From NCBI GenBank assembly GCA_030549495.1, contig JAUIRK010000858.1, positions 446,501-510,500 on the forward strand: a stretch of 64,000 nt of DNA. Direction: 5' to 3'. Source of the stretch: Nectonema munidae (taxonomy: Eukaryota; Nematomorpha; Nectonematoida; Nectonematidae). A model generated the notes under the pieces. That model worked only from the letters and a program-made list of their open reading frames with translations, was not told where the DNA came from and ran no database searches. The stretch's first letter is position 1. Each line of letters begins with the position of its first letter. Shown here piece after piece: positions 23,101 to 33,345 of the stretch. The position numbers were made by a program, and so were the translations under genes.

Positions 23101-26100
23101 TTGTCTCCTTAACCGGCACCAACGCTTTGAATGCTGGCGTATTGGAGCCGCCTCCTTCTTTATTCATTTATCGAATGTTTCCTAATCCTAATTCTATGGA
23201 TAAAACGTTATTCACTTTTGCATATCAGTGGAATGGAACTACGGTTTCTTTACTTCTTTGTTTCAATATTTTTCAATATAAAATAATTTTAGAAAATTTT
23301 AACTTTTTTGAACAAGGTGTACTTTCCTTAATTCTCGTAAACAGGGCGATTTAAATTTGACCTAAATATTTAGCTATAAAAGACATTTAGACTAAAAAAT
23401 TGACTTTAAAAATACTATACTACTAATTGCCCCCTTCAATTACATAAATCTATGAATTGTAATATGGTAAATGTACCATGGAGTGTTTTCATCGACAGGA
23501 CAGAATTGCACGGCTTCTGTCGAACTATGCACAAACAAGGCTTGATGCTGGATTGAACAAAATATCTGACCAACTTTACTCACACCAATCATGTAAAAAA
23601 TACTTTCATCTGTGAAATCTTTGTTATTTGTCAGTAATTTCCTCAATTTTTATAAAAATTTTAAATACAAAAAATTTATTTGTAAAAAAATACAACGAGA
23701 AAAATATTTTAAAAACTAAAATAACAACCTTTTTTTGACCAAATGAAAATTTCTTTTTAGCCAAAAGCATAACATCCTCATTTAAACATGATTTATGAGG
23801 ACTTAGATACGTGAAAAAAATGACTTTATTTACATTTGACTGTCTCCTGTTCACCAGTGTTGTAAATTAAGAAAAAAAATAAACCATGGGAAATGTGTAC
23901 AGCGAATGATTACTTTATAAGTGGAGCATAATTTCACTGGAGTAGGAAATCTGAAAAAATAGACAAGATCAATAAATGAGGAAGTCATGGCTTATTTAAA
24001 TAGATTCAACGTACAGCAGCATCCTTTTCATATAGCGTTTTGCAAGTTATTTTTTCTTCTTTCTGAAAAATGCCATTAAAAGGGAGGAATGACTTTTGCT
24101 ACCAATATCATCTGTGTTGTTAACAACTTCTTAAAAAATATCATGCATAAGTGTGCTTAAATTTTGCAAATTCATGTCATGGCGCATGTCCATTAGAGTA
24201 CTGGAAGAATTGAGATTTTTACCCGCACTTACCAATACACTCGAAAATTCACCAGGAGTACCCACCAAAAATCATTTTCCCTCGTATGCGAAATACCCGC
24301 ATAATTCATCTTAATAGTTCTAATGATTTTAAGCTGATGTACACATATTGTAATGTCTCATTTTTGTTTTATCAATGATGACGTTGTTAACAAATATATT
24401 TTTTTAATAAAAAAGTACCGTTTATTTAAAATAAACACATTTCAACCAACTCCTATTGCATATTAGCCGAGCTATTGCATCTGTTAAAACATATCTACCC
24501 AAAACTACACTTTTTAAGATGTTTGATTTAGCTTTAGAAAATATAAATGCCCCACTGCACTCTGATATCTGTTTTTGATTTTTCAGAAAAATCACGCCGG
24601 TTTTACTAATCCTCATGACGTTTACGTGATGCCTGCACTGTCTCTTGAAATATATGTGGTAGAATTAAATGGCAAAGTTTGGAAAATCATTGAAGGAGGT
24701 TTGACTAATTCTATTATTTTTATTATTATTACAACTATTTTTAATTATACTTTATTATTGCCTAACTCATAATTACAATTTAATCAATTTTATAACTAAC
24801 GTAATTCTTTATTCGTTCCAGTGGCTACGCAATTTTTTAAAAAAATGATTTTGTGCATACGGACTCCATTTTGATATATTTTAGCAACGGTTGAAAATCC
24901 GCATTTGGCTTAACTTATAAGAAATTTTTGTATAAAGCAGAGGATTTATATTAAAAAGCATTAATAAACGCAGACGATTCACGTTTTTGTAAAGTCGACT
25001 GTGGTCGATAACCGGTTAAATTCAATTCTTTTAATTTATCAAATTTGATATGTTTGCGCATTAGGATTCTACTTCACTAAATGGTGATTGGTTTATTCAA
25101 ACGTATATTGAATATTCAAATTTAACATCGCCATAGCCGTATATACGTTACTGCATCAAAATGTCCGTTCAAAAGTCTTAGCATACAAATAAAAAATAAA
25201 GTGAATAGGACTAATTAACTAAAAAACATAAACCTGCCTATATCGACCACTTGATGGACTTGAGAAGAAAAAAAGTTCATGAATATAACGCTTTTTGTAA
25301 CATTTTTGTTTGTTTATTTCGAACTTTTCTTCAACATTGCATAAAAGAGGATAAGCGTCGCCATGATTTTTTCTAAAGAATATAATTTCATATCTTATAT
25401 TATTTAAAGTTTTATCTTCTCTTTCATTCTGACTCCTTCATGTATCGTAGTTACATTGCTAAAAAAATATTCCTACCAATGCGAACAAAGCTGTTCTGTT
25501 ACTAGAGACACGGCATTGATAAATATATTCAGCGATTTCATTAATTGGTTCTTCCATGATTTGAAGATAACGTTGAAAGGTATCATTTATTTCACTATCC
25601 TCTCCATCATCTGCTTCCTTTATCTTTTTTCTACAAGATGTTTTACACTCTTTTGCGGATTTATCTATATCCATTCTGTTCAAAATTTCGGAGAGGAATT
25701 TTTTTGTAATTTCTTGTAATGTGTGATATAATTCTTTGATCTAGCAATTGAAGTAAAGGGGTTGTGTTTGTGGGAATAGAAACAACTCTTTTCCTCTTCT
25801 GTGTGTCCTTTCTATCCTCTATTATGTGAGAAGTAGTTGCATTACCTAAAAATATAATTACTTAGCCATCTTGCTTCTCAATATTTTTATTAAAATTCAT
25901 GATTCACTCTTAAAATGTTTTTATTTGTCATCCAAGCTTTTGTTTTGAGTTATATCTCCATATAACTCATAATTTTTTTGGATTCAAGTTCCAAAAATAA
26001 TGTGGTTTAGCAGACTTCCCAATAACAAGGATACATTCAAACTCTCCCACCGTATCTACACATAATGAAACATTTAAGCGTTCTTTTGATTTTTTTCTAC

Positions 26101-28575
26101 CTGCACAACCTTCGCCTTTTTTGTAAGCGATAGATCAGGTAAAGCATGAAAAAAACAAATTCATTCATATTATAAATATCCTTTTTTCTATGCTCTTTAC
26201 CGTATCCTGTAAATTCACTGACTTCAATTCACCGACAATCAATTCACCCATTTAAATGAGAAAAAACACACAATAAATTAAAAATGTGAAGTTTTATTAA
26301 AAATAAAATAACTTTGAAATGTTAAAAGGAAATATTATGGGCAATTGCTTTCTTATAAATTCTTTACTCTTTTTTAACTTTAATTCTTTTTAACTTTATA
26401 CTTTGGAAAAAAAAGTATTGAATAGGAATTTAATAAAAGAAAAAGAAGCAGAAGGAAAAAGATCGTATATTTCAACAAAAGAAAAAAAGCAGAAGATAAA
26501 AAAACAAAATATTAAATTAATTCAATTCTGAGTTCTAATTGTAAGGAAAATTAAAATGTGATCAAATGAATTTGTAATCAATAAATCAATAATGAATTTA
26601 AAAATCAATATATCTTTTTTCAGTGAAATTTGTCGGTGAATTAACACATCGGTGAATTGACTGTCGGTGAATTGATAGTCGGCGAATCTACCTAGACTCG
26701 CTCTTTACAATGTACGGTATTTTATTCCTCCAATCATCAACAGTTTTTAAATGCACATCAGCTTTTTCAGCACAAATTTTAGTAAAATTTATATTTTGTG
26801 TCGAAAGCGAAACTTGGCCAACCAACTTATTAAATGCATTAAATTCTTGTAAAGCAATGTTTTTGACTAATAGATAGGTCTATTTTGGTCGTGCCTTCTG
26901 GAACGATGACCAAACAACCTTATCCATTTTATCAATTTCTAAACTACGTGAAATTCGTTTTTTACAATAATTAACATTATCTTCATAAAATTGCAAATAT
27001 ACTTTCTTTCTTTTTAAAATATTTTGAAAATAATAAAAAATTTCAGCAGTTTGTCTTTAATTTTCTTCTTTGCTACATTTAATTAACTCAATTTTTCCAC
27101 TTAATGAAATAAAGACAATTTAATCTAAATTTTAAAAGTAAAATCACGTTAAAAAAGGTATCATGACAAAAAGTTCAACACTTTCTTAGGAATACTTAGC
27201 GGTGGAAACCGTGTTATTGAATCCGGTGATTCTGAGTTCAAACATCGTTTAGAGCAGCCTAGCATATAGTTTCATGACAGGCAACCTTTGCTTTGTTAAT
27301 AAATATACTCTACGGCTTCATTAGCTTTACGAAGATATGTGTAACGTGGTCGAAGCCATGGTCTTTAATTTGATGATTCCATGTTTACACTCCTTCCAAG
27401 AAAATCTTGCACATGGTCTTACACAAATGGTTGTTTGCTTCCACGGTACCATCACCAGTTTCTCCTTTCTGATTCTTAGTTAAAATGTCCAAAAACTAAA
27501 ACGTTCAAAACCACAGATTCCAAAAGCTAAATTTTCGAAGATAAAATTACTTATATGCTGATTCTAAAGCAAACATTTACAATGATCAAAACTAAATTTA
27601 AATGATCTAATCTAGTCAATTATTACTTAACAACAGCTTAAATTGTTGATAAATAATATAATTTTAATACCTTTTCTCTTTGCACGTAGACCTTTTGTAT
27701 GCGTTGCCATTCGATAATTTGCCTGCATTCCGTGTATTTAAAATTTAAAAGTAAAATCACGTTAAAAAAAGTATCATGACAAAAAGTACAATACTTTCTT
27801 CGGAATACTTAATGCGGTGAAAGCCGTGATATTGCTATAACTCTTTAAAAAATGAAAAATCTTTCTGAATGATTTATTTTTAATGGATCACAAATAATTG
27901 ATTAATATTTTAATTTTGAAGATTTAATACGCTGAGCAAAGAATATTTACATCAATCAATTTTTACATTTTCGTGCAGATAAAAAACTCATAGAGAACAT
28001 TATTCCGCATATATGAAACTTTTTTGTTATACACTGTTTACATAATCCTAGAAGAAGAAGCCTATACAAATCCCACAAAGAATGAAAATAGATTTCCCAC
28101 ATCCAATCAGCCATCTTCCAGAAATAGCGGAATTTCTCAACTTCCAACATACAAAGTGCCATCATACATCGCTTCCATTCTTCCCCGAAAGAGTATCCAT
28201 GGATTATACATCGTAATTGCTGTGCTTGCTGTTCCCGTCTTACTCTTAATATTCGTCTTTTATAAAAGTTCACAAAGTAATTTCAGTTCCTTAAAAAACT
28301 ATTTTTTTTGTTTGTAGAATGACTTTGCCAATGAATTCTTACTCTTTGTAGACAATTCAATGCGCCGCATTCCACAAAGTGTGCTAGCAATCTTTAAAAA
28401 GCCTAGTGAATACCAACGCCTCAATGTGAACCGAGACGTTGGCTACCCCAAAAACTCAAAAGCATTTGCCATCCTTGACAGTGACGATGATGAAAACGAG
28501 GATGACATGGAAGAAGATGAGATGCTCAATTTCAAACAAATGCACAATAAAAAGTTTTACACGTCAACGAAGTAG
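14043..28575 (+). CDS. PAL: Peptidyl-alpha-hydroxyglycine alpha-amidating lyase, membrane-anchored (5' partial, 8 exons)
   Basis: PAL cleaves peptidyl-alpha-hydroxyglycine to an amidated peptide and glyoxylate, the second step of neuropeptide amidation in the secretory pathway. Eight exons (14043-14169, 15994-16186, 18283-18437, 21079-21164, 22918-23243, 24587-24698, 28052-28276, 28352-28575) join with matching phases and AG/GT borders to about 482 codons ending TAG. The NHL beta-propeller residues known from the family are present: Arg in FHRANHEW, zinc His in LPHGI, Tyr in DGYCNSR, zinc His in IPHSL, Arg in ADRESQR and zinc His in NPHDV. A transmembrane helix (GLYIVIAVLAVPVLLLIFVF) and an acidic cytoplasmic tail follow. 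No monooxygenase (PHM) domain is visible upstream, but the 5' exon(s), including the signal peptide, were not found, so a stand-alone PAL is likely rather than proven. Confidence 0.92.
14170..15993. other. PAL intron after exon a
   Basis: AT-rich. Holds the 28-bp tandem repeat at 15251-15334 and no recognised transposon. Ends in gatccccttttag. Confidence 0.6.
15251..15334. repeat. Three tandem copies of a 28-bp unit
   Basis: Units start at 15251, 15279 and 15307 with catcgtagtatacaggttgg. The third unit differs at a few positions (catcgtaatatacgggttgg). A short minisatellite within a PAL intron. Confidence 0.9.
15994..16186 (+). CDS. PAL: PAL exon b
   Basis: Begins after AG at 15992-15993 and ends at LHQ before a GTCACT donor. 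Encodes SFSKDGVYQFKDD, then GKNIFYLPHGISM and DVALHQ. The His in LPHG is a zinc ligand in characterised PAL enzymes. Confidence 0.92.
16187..18282. other. PAL intron after exon b
   Basis: AT-rich. Carries one copy of an interspersed repeat (17085-17215). Other short reading frames here show no family resemblance. Confidence 0.6.
17085..17215. repeat. Interspersed repeat, inverted relative to 51635-51775
   Basis: The stretch gttggtgttaggattaagg through ttagcgcaatcgtac to catacattatttggcattcttgaga matches the reverse complement of 51640-51760 with scattered differences. Inner motifs (ttagtgttagt type) resemble the core units of the foldback element at 4404-5108. Both lie in introns. No terminal structure was resolved. 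Confidence 0.65.
18283..18437 (+). CDS. PAL: PAL exon c
   Basis: Starts after atatttag with VYKISFKLASRNG and continues with LGTKFEPGSDLDHFCMP and NFYVADG. The Cys in HFCMP pairs in known structures with the Cys of DGYCNSR, which is completed by the next exon. Donor GTTTGT; leaves 2 nt. Confidence 0.92.
18438..21078. other. PAL intron after exon c
   Basis: No gene. Contains a repeat copy at 19490-19580. A minus-strand frame at 18989-19264 is unsupported. Confidence 0.6.
19490..19580. repeat. Interspersed repeat, direct copy of 41363-41455
   Basis: The string beginning actcgatttccctcactata and ending near aaaacaaaaaaaac is matched in the same orientation at 41363-41455, including the exact core aatatcagatgtcagtttaa. 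Too short to classify. Confidence 0.7.
21079..21164 (+). CDS. PAL: PAL exon d
   Basis: Completes DGYCNSR and continues with IIKYRSSGGVISVLG; ends in PLG at a GTATAT donor. The Tyr of DGYCNSR is the active-site Tyr in the family. Phase 2 in, phase 1 out. Confidence 0.9.
21165..22917. other. PAL intron after exon d
   Basis: No gene or repeat recognised. Ends in a long poly-pyrimidine/AT acceptor region before 22918. Confidence 0.5.
22918..23243 (+). CDS. PAL: PAL exon e
   Basis: Begins SFNIPHSLSISE and includes ILFVADRESQRVVCV. The His of IPHS and the Arg of ADRE are a zinc ligand and catalytic-site residue in the family. Continues through a propeller blade ending about FAYQWNGTT. The donor (GTTTCT at 23244) is weak but gives the right phase for the next exon. 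Confidence 0.88.
23244..24586. other. PAL intron after exon e
   Basis: No supported feature. The minus-strand frames at 23440-23854 and 24422-24616 show no family resemblance. Confidence 0.5.
24587..24698 (+). CDS. PAL: PAL exon f
   Basis: Starts KNHAGFTNPHDVYV after tttttcag and ends KVWKIIEG. The His of NPHD is the third zinc ligand of PAL. Leaves 1 nt, matching the exon at 28052. Confidence 0.92.
24699..25455. other. PAL intron after exon f, 5' part
   Basis: Non-coding up to the pogo-type remnant. Confidence 0.5.
25456..27130 (-). pseudogene. pogo/Tigger-type transposase, disrupted
   Basis: Read on the minus strand from 27130 there is a CENP-B-like N-terminal region (FYEDNVNYCKKRISRS, VVWSSFQKARPK), then ADVHLKTVDDWRNKIPYIV at about 26780-26709. 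After the inserted element at 26201-26699 come DIYNMNEF (where active members have a DE pair), GRKKSKERLNVSLCVDT, LVIGKSAKPHYFW, a block near LGNATTSH and a Glu/Asp-rich C terminus ending near 25459. The domain order is that of DDE_1 transposases of the pogo group. Several stops and frameshifts plus the insertion inactivate it. It lies antisense in a PAL intron. Confidence 0.8.
26201..26699. mobile_element. 499-bp non-autonomous element inside the pogo gene, 9-bp duplication
   Basis: It is flanked by perfect 9-bp repeats gctctttac (26192-26200 and 26700-26708). The ends are imperfect inverted repeats made of iterated ttcaccgac-like units: gtaaattcactgac with caattcaccgac on the left, reversed on the right as gtcggtgaattgatagtcgg. 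A 9-bp duplication and motif-array ends are typical of Mutator-like elements. The interior is AT-rich with no ORF. Confidence 0.88.
27127..27220. repeat. Direct repeat, copy 1 of 2
   Basis: The stretch from taaaagtaaaatcacgttaa through atcatgacaaaaagt to ggaatactta is repeated in the same orientation at 27741-27836, with few differences. The copies are about 610 bp apart. The downstream flank (gattctgagttcaaacatcg) is faintly like a tRNA B box. Confidence 0.8.
27741..27836. repeat. Direct repeat, copy 2 of 2
   Basis: Partner of 27127-27220. The segment between the copies has no coding capacity that I recognise. Confidence 0.8.
28052..28276 (+). CDS. PAL: PAL exon g (linker and transmembrane helix)
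   Basis: Follows AG at 28050-28051. Encodes a Ser/Pro-rich linker (NRFPTSNQPSSRNSGI), then SILPRKSIHG and the hydrophobic helix YIVIAVLAVPVLLLIFVF with basic YKSS after it, a single-pass type I arrangement. Donor GTAATT; phase 1 in and 1 out. Confidence 0.9.
28352..28575 (+). CDS. PAL: PAL exon h (cytoplasmic tail and stop)
   Basis: Two tttgtag acceptors precede it. Only the second (AG at 28350-28351) keeps the frame, since the first gives an immediate stop. Encodes MRRIPQSVLAIFKKP, then a strongly acidic run (DSDDDENEDDMEEDE) and ends FYTSTK then TAG. The acidic cluster resembles casein-kinase-2/sorting motifs of regulated secretory membrane proteins; that role is inference. Confidence 0.9.
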
Positions 28576-28860
28576 TCACTTTTTAAAAAGAGACATAGAC
28601 TCTTACCTACTTCATCAATCTGCTCCCACCATTCCATTACTCCTTTTCTACATTTATGTTGATTTATTAATATGTGAAGTATTCAATGTTTTATTTACCC
28701 GCGCTACTCCATCATGAATGATGAATTTTATTTTAACAAATGTTAACATTATAATTTTATTTTTGATTTTTATAACAAAATTACGACTATATGTTTTATG
28801 TTTGACCAGTATATCCTTGTTTAGTTTTATATGTCCGCTTAACGTGAAAAGCTTATATTT

Positions 28861-28866
28861 AATAAA
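28861..28866 (+). promoter_or_regulatory. Candidate polyadenylation signal of PAL
   Basis: AATAAA lies 286 nt after the PAL stop and is the first clear one downstream. Inferred from position only. Confidence 0.35.
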
Positions 28867-31086
28867 TGTGATCATGATTTTTTCCAATTTTTTATATCTA
28901 CGTTATTCTCCTTGTTTTATCTCTTCAAAATTTTTGTTTGAACCCGGTTTGCTGAGTCGAAGATTTTAAAGAATTGATTGATTAGGCTGAGGAGGGAGGC
29001 TACAATAGCCTCACATGGGTTTAATCTGAATAGGAGTCAGAGTTGATATCTAATAAAATTTAGGTATCTCATCAGATTACTAATTTAAATAATGAAAAAA
29101 TCAGTTTAATTTTTGTAAGCATATTGAGTGGACCTTTTTTTAGTCGAAGTCGAAAGTGAGATTTGACGTTAAATTTATTAAGTTTTGAAGTATTTGGAGT
29201 CAGGTCGTGTTTTTAAGTATTGAGAGTCAGAGGCCTCTGCCCTGCTATTTTCTCTTACTTCGCTTTTTCTTCATTTTGTGTGTTTGAATAAGACTAGTGT
29301 CGGCAAAAATGTACTAATAAAAATTTTGTGCCCACTGAATTGTTCACTTTTTCGCGTTTATAATTCTGTATCAAAATTCAATTGATCAGCTTCAACGACA
29401 AATTTATGTCCACGAAAATAAATTGTCACTTTAAATAAGAATTCTCTCTTTTAGCATTGTTCATTTTAATCAAGGTTTTACTGCACTACAATTAAAATAG
29501 TGTCACCCTCGTTTACCCGGAATTCATCATCCGTACAAGTAATTTTTTTTAAGTTTCTTCTTCTTTCTTCATCTTTGAATGCATGAAAGATGAAGAAAGA
29601 TTACCTTTTTAATAAAAATAATTCGCATTTGACGTTTCTGTTAAAATATTTGACTTTATGTTATTTTATTTGAGTTATATGGGACTGGATTTTTTTAAGT
29701 ACGTGGAGTATCTTTGTAATAACTAGGATTAGTCAATAATAATAATCTAAAATCATCACATTTATTTTATTGTTTCGCAAAATCTTTGTTTCTAACTGTC
29801 GTTAAGCCTATACTTTACAGATCCTTGTTTCTCCCTCATCTATTTTATTGTAGGTTATTCTGGGGTTATCAAAATTATTCTATTCTTTATAATGTATAGA
29901 TATACTCTTTAAAGAAGGCGAATTGCAAAAAGCATTTCATATATATGAGCAAGACTTTATATTTTATACATAAGTTTTTATCCAATCAATTACCGATAAA
30001 TTTTGAGAATCTTATTAGCTAAAGTTACCAAAATGCAAATTATATTTGTCTATATCCATATAAAGCTAGCATCCCTTTCTTTAACAAACGATCTTTAAAC
30101 AATCAATTTTTTATATAGCGCCAAAATTATGGAATGCTTTAATCAATAAAATATTTAAAACTACTAAACTTGAAAAAAAATTCAAGGCAAAATTCATCAA
30201 TAATAATAAATTAAATGTAATATCCATAATTGCTATCCCTGTTAAAAATAGGCTCTGGACAATTGTTTCTCCACCTTTTGTTCTGCATTGCTCACTTTTA
30301 GTCCAAAAAATATTGTATGGCCATCTTTCATTAATTTTTTATTTCATCGCCGTTTTTTACTCTACCTCTTAATTTATTACAACTAGAGAAAAAAAAATAT
30401 TGAAAATGATAATTTAACACCAAAATCTACAGCATGTAATTTTTAACTCAATTGATCATTTAAGCACAATTGAGGTGATTTCAACGAGAGAGGTGATTAT
30501 ATCTAATTAAAACGAATGAGGTGTAAATTTTACTTCAAGTTTGCCTTGCTCATTCCTGGTACTTTTAAATTTTCTTTTTGCACAAAGAAATTAAAGACCT
30601 ACTTCCATCATATTCAAAATGAAATAAAACATCTCAAATTTCAAAATTTTGCAAAAATAAGATGATATTCTTCACCTAAATCGTCACTAAACTTTTTCCA
30701 AAACCGATCAGATGTAAAGATATAATTTTGAAAAGATATCAATATGTTCAAATTTTTTCTTAAAAATTTAATTATATAAAATTTTCTATAAAGTCATAAT
30801 GTTAAATTTGTTGATAAATACCCGTTGCATTCTTTATTTATATATATATAGGATAATAAAATAATTACACAATTTGAATGGCATTCCTTTGAAATGCAGG
30901 ACTATCAATATTTGTTTGTTGGGGAAAAAAGTAAATCTCATTTTTTCAACATCAAGAAGATTTCTCCTTTTTGATAGAAGATTCATCACTTGACTGAAAC
31001 CTGATTTTACTAAATACGATGTGAGGAAGGCAATAAAAAGCAATTTAACTTTTTTCAACAGTAGTCGATACTTTTCAGATATTTCA
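28867..31086. other. Intergenic spacer after PAL
   Basis: AT-rich; holds the small perfect palindrome at 29562-29600. No gene recognised. Confidence 0.5.
29562..29600. repeat. Perfect 15-bp inverted repeat with 9-nt loop
   Basis: tctttcttcatcttt and aaagatgaagaaaga are exact reverse complements separated by gaatgcatg. Isolated in the spacer. Confidence 0.9.
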
Positions 31087-31990
31087 TCATTCATCCAAAG
31101 CTTTCGATATCTTCCATACTATGTTCTGAAGTTCAATAAAGCTTTCTTGTATATCAATATCTATTTCAGATGCATCAATTATGAATGGATCAAAAAACCA
31201 ATGAGATATATCGATTTGGATTAAATCAAAAAAACGATTTTTGATTTCATTATGAAACTCCTTCAGATGATTAACATAAAAAAGTAACTTGTCATCAATA
31301 AGTTGTGCAGATATGCTAGCTAAAGAAGAAAACCGTGTAAATTCTTGTTTTGCAAGATTTAACATGAAAATCTTCAGTTTTCTATTAAATGTATTAGTTG
31401 CTTCTCTGCTAGAATACGAAGTGCAATTACTTCCTTGATGTAGTTTGTTGAGTATATTTAGCTTTTCAAATATATCAGTTGGGTATAAAATATCATCTTT
31501 GCATCAATAAGTTACTTTGCAAGTTTTCATTCTCTAAAAAAAGATAAACCAGTGTCTCAAAGTGTAATGAAGGGATACAGACAATTACTCTTTTGGAACC
31601 ATCTGACTTAAGTATGCAGAATAAGCTGTTGAAACTCCTCGTCATTGTTTTCAAATAATTGTTGAAAAAGTTTCTCTTAGAGTGCAGTTTTTTAATCAAC
31701 TTGACAGCTTTTATAACTTGAATTAGTTCCTCATTCAAACGTCCAACAAGATGTTTTGCAACGAGATGTTATGGGTGAACAACATAATGAACAAAAACGA
31801 CAGAAGGAACAACTTTTTCAAGTATGCTTTAAATCCTCGAAATTTTTCAATCATAGAAGTAGCACCATCTGTTGCACAGGCTGCACTGTTTGAAATATTT
31901 TTTCTTCAAAATAGGAGCTAAGTTTATTGAAGATAGTTTCACCTTTGCTGTCAATTATTAATTTTAAAGAAAAAAGTAATTCTTGACAGT
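31087..31990 (-). pseudogene. hAT transposase remnant (ZBED5/GTF2IRD2-related)
   Basis: Minus-strand pieces in family order: a block with EKFRGFKAYLKK and HLVAKHLVGRLNEEL (about 31850-31725), then IKAVKLIKKLHSKRNF, LYPTDIFEKLNILNKLHQG, and a 92-codon frame 31365-31087 with LLFYVNHLKEFHNEIKNRF and WFFDPF. This is the RNase-H-like to helical part of the hAT lineage that gave rise to ZBED5-like vertebrate genes. Frameshifts and stops; N-terminal BED finger and C-terminal dimerisation domain not seen. Confidence 0.75.
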
Positions 31991-32255
31991 GTCATTATTA
32001 TTTAGAAATCGCAATTAAAAATACAGAAGTATCAGGAAGAGCTGGCTAATCTATTTGACATGCAAATTCGTTTTCTTGCAGTTTTGAGATTAATTGGGAA
32101 ATAAAAATTATGATTGAATGAATTTTTCAAACATAGTAGAAAAATATTTTGATTTCCAGTATTAAATTCTGTGATCTATGTAAGTGTTTATATGTATTAT
32201 GTGTGCATGTATTTTATCTGTATGATAGAGACTTGTAGATTCTTACTAACCTCAA

Positions 32256-32433
32256 TGGTTGTTAGGGTGTACCTCTCAGCTTAACAGTTGAAGGTTAGGG
32301 TTTCGATACCAAAGGCTCCCACTCTAAAAACAAATTCACAAAAACTGTGATTGACCATTTTAAGCATAATTTGAGCATATAGCCTTACGGCTGAAAGTGC
32401 TTTGATATTTCCAACCAACCAATCAACCAACTA
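32256..32433 (+). repeat. tRNA-derived SINE, copy 1
   Basis: Contains a tRNA-like anticodon/T-arm region (cttaacagttgaaggttagg then tttcgatacc, B-box-like), a central part with aaaactgtgattgacca, a 3' part gccttacggctgaaagtgct and a CCAACC-repeat tail. A second copy at 52436-52567 shares all three parts. No intact A box. Confidence 0.7.
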
Positions 32434-33345
32434 ATGAGACATACAAAATCCAATACTTTAATGAATTATTAGTCACGCATGTTGAATGAAACAAAATTTA
32501 ATGTTAAAATATGATCAATCATGACTCTCTTTGGTAATATAACACTAAATTCTTCCATATCAAAACATCTTGTATTTCAACACCATTCAACGGAAATGTT
32601 CGGATATCCTTTCTCTCCTTGTTGATTCCTCACATTAATCCGCCCTTCAATCAAAAAAATTGTTTCGTCGTTTTTCTAACCATACTGTTTATATAAAACA
32701 AGCACTAACAGAAATAACTAATAATACAGCATATCTTGGATAACTCATCCAATAAACAAGTTTTTAGGATTTCTGTGACCCCTGTGTAAATTTCTGTAGC
32801 AAAATTGAAATTTATATCTTTGAACCCCTGGAATTTTTTAGAGCTACCTGGCGGCCATATGGCCGAGAAACGCAGCTCTAGATTAAATACTCTAGATGCT
32901 CATTACTTAAATGATTCAATTATATAATTTAAATTCATTTAGGAATACTATAGTCTAATTATTTAAAAAATTATGTAACATTAATATTTATATTATTTAT
33001 ACTTATGCGTATATTAGGAGCTTGGCAAACTCCCATGCATTTTCAACACAACAATCTAGCTTTGCCCAGATATTTAATATTTATTTTTTGTTTTTCGAGG
33101 CCTCTAGATAATCAACACTTTTTGGAAATACATAACATTTTAAACATAGGTCCTAGATAACCAATAGTTTAAAAGGATAAAAATTATTTAACAAATTTAT
33201 TGAATTTTTCATTATTTAAACAGTTTTACTACATTAATATTTAAAATAATTTTTTTAAAGAAATTTTTTTAATTATATTTTATTCAAACAAAATCTATTT
33301 TACCGCGAAATCTTAAAATGAAAGTAAAAGATTATAATAGATTTA
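32434..33345. other. AT-rich spacer
   Basis: No gene or clear repeat. Confidence 0.4.

Noticed and set aside
28654..28969. Hydrophobic frames on both strands after the PAL stop
   Set aside because: Low-complexity Ile/Phe/Leu translation of AT-rich 3' UTR; no support.
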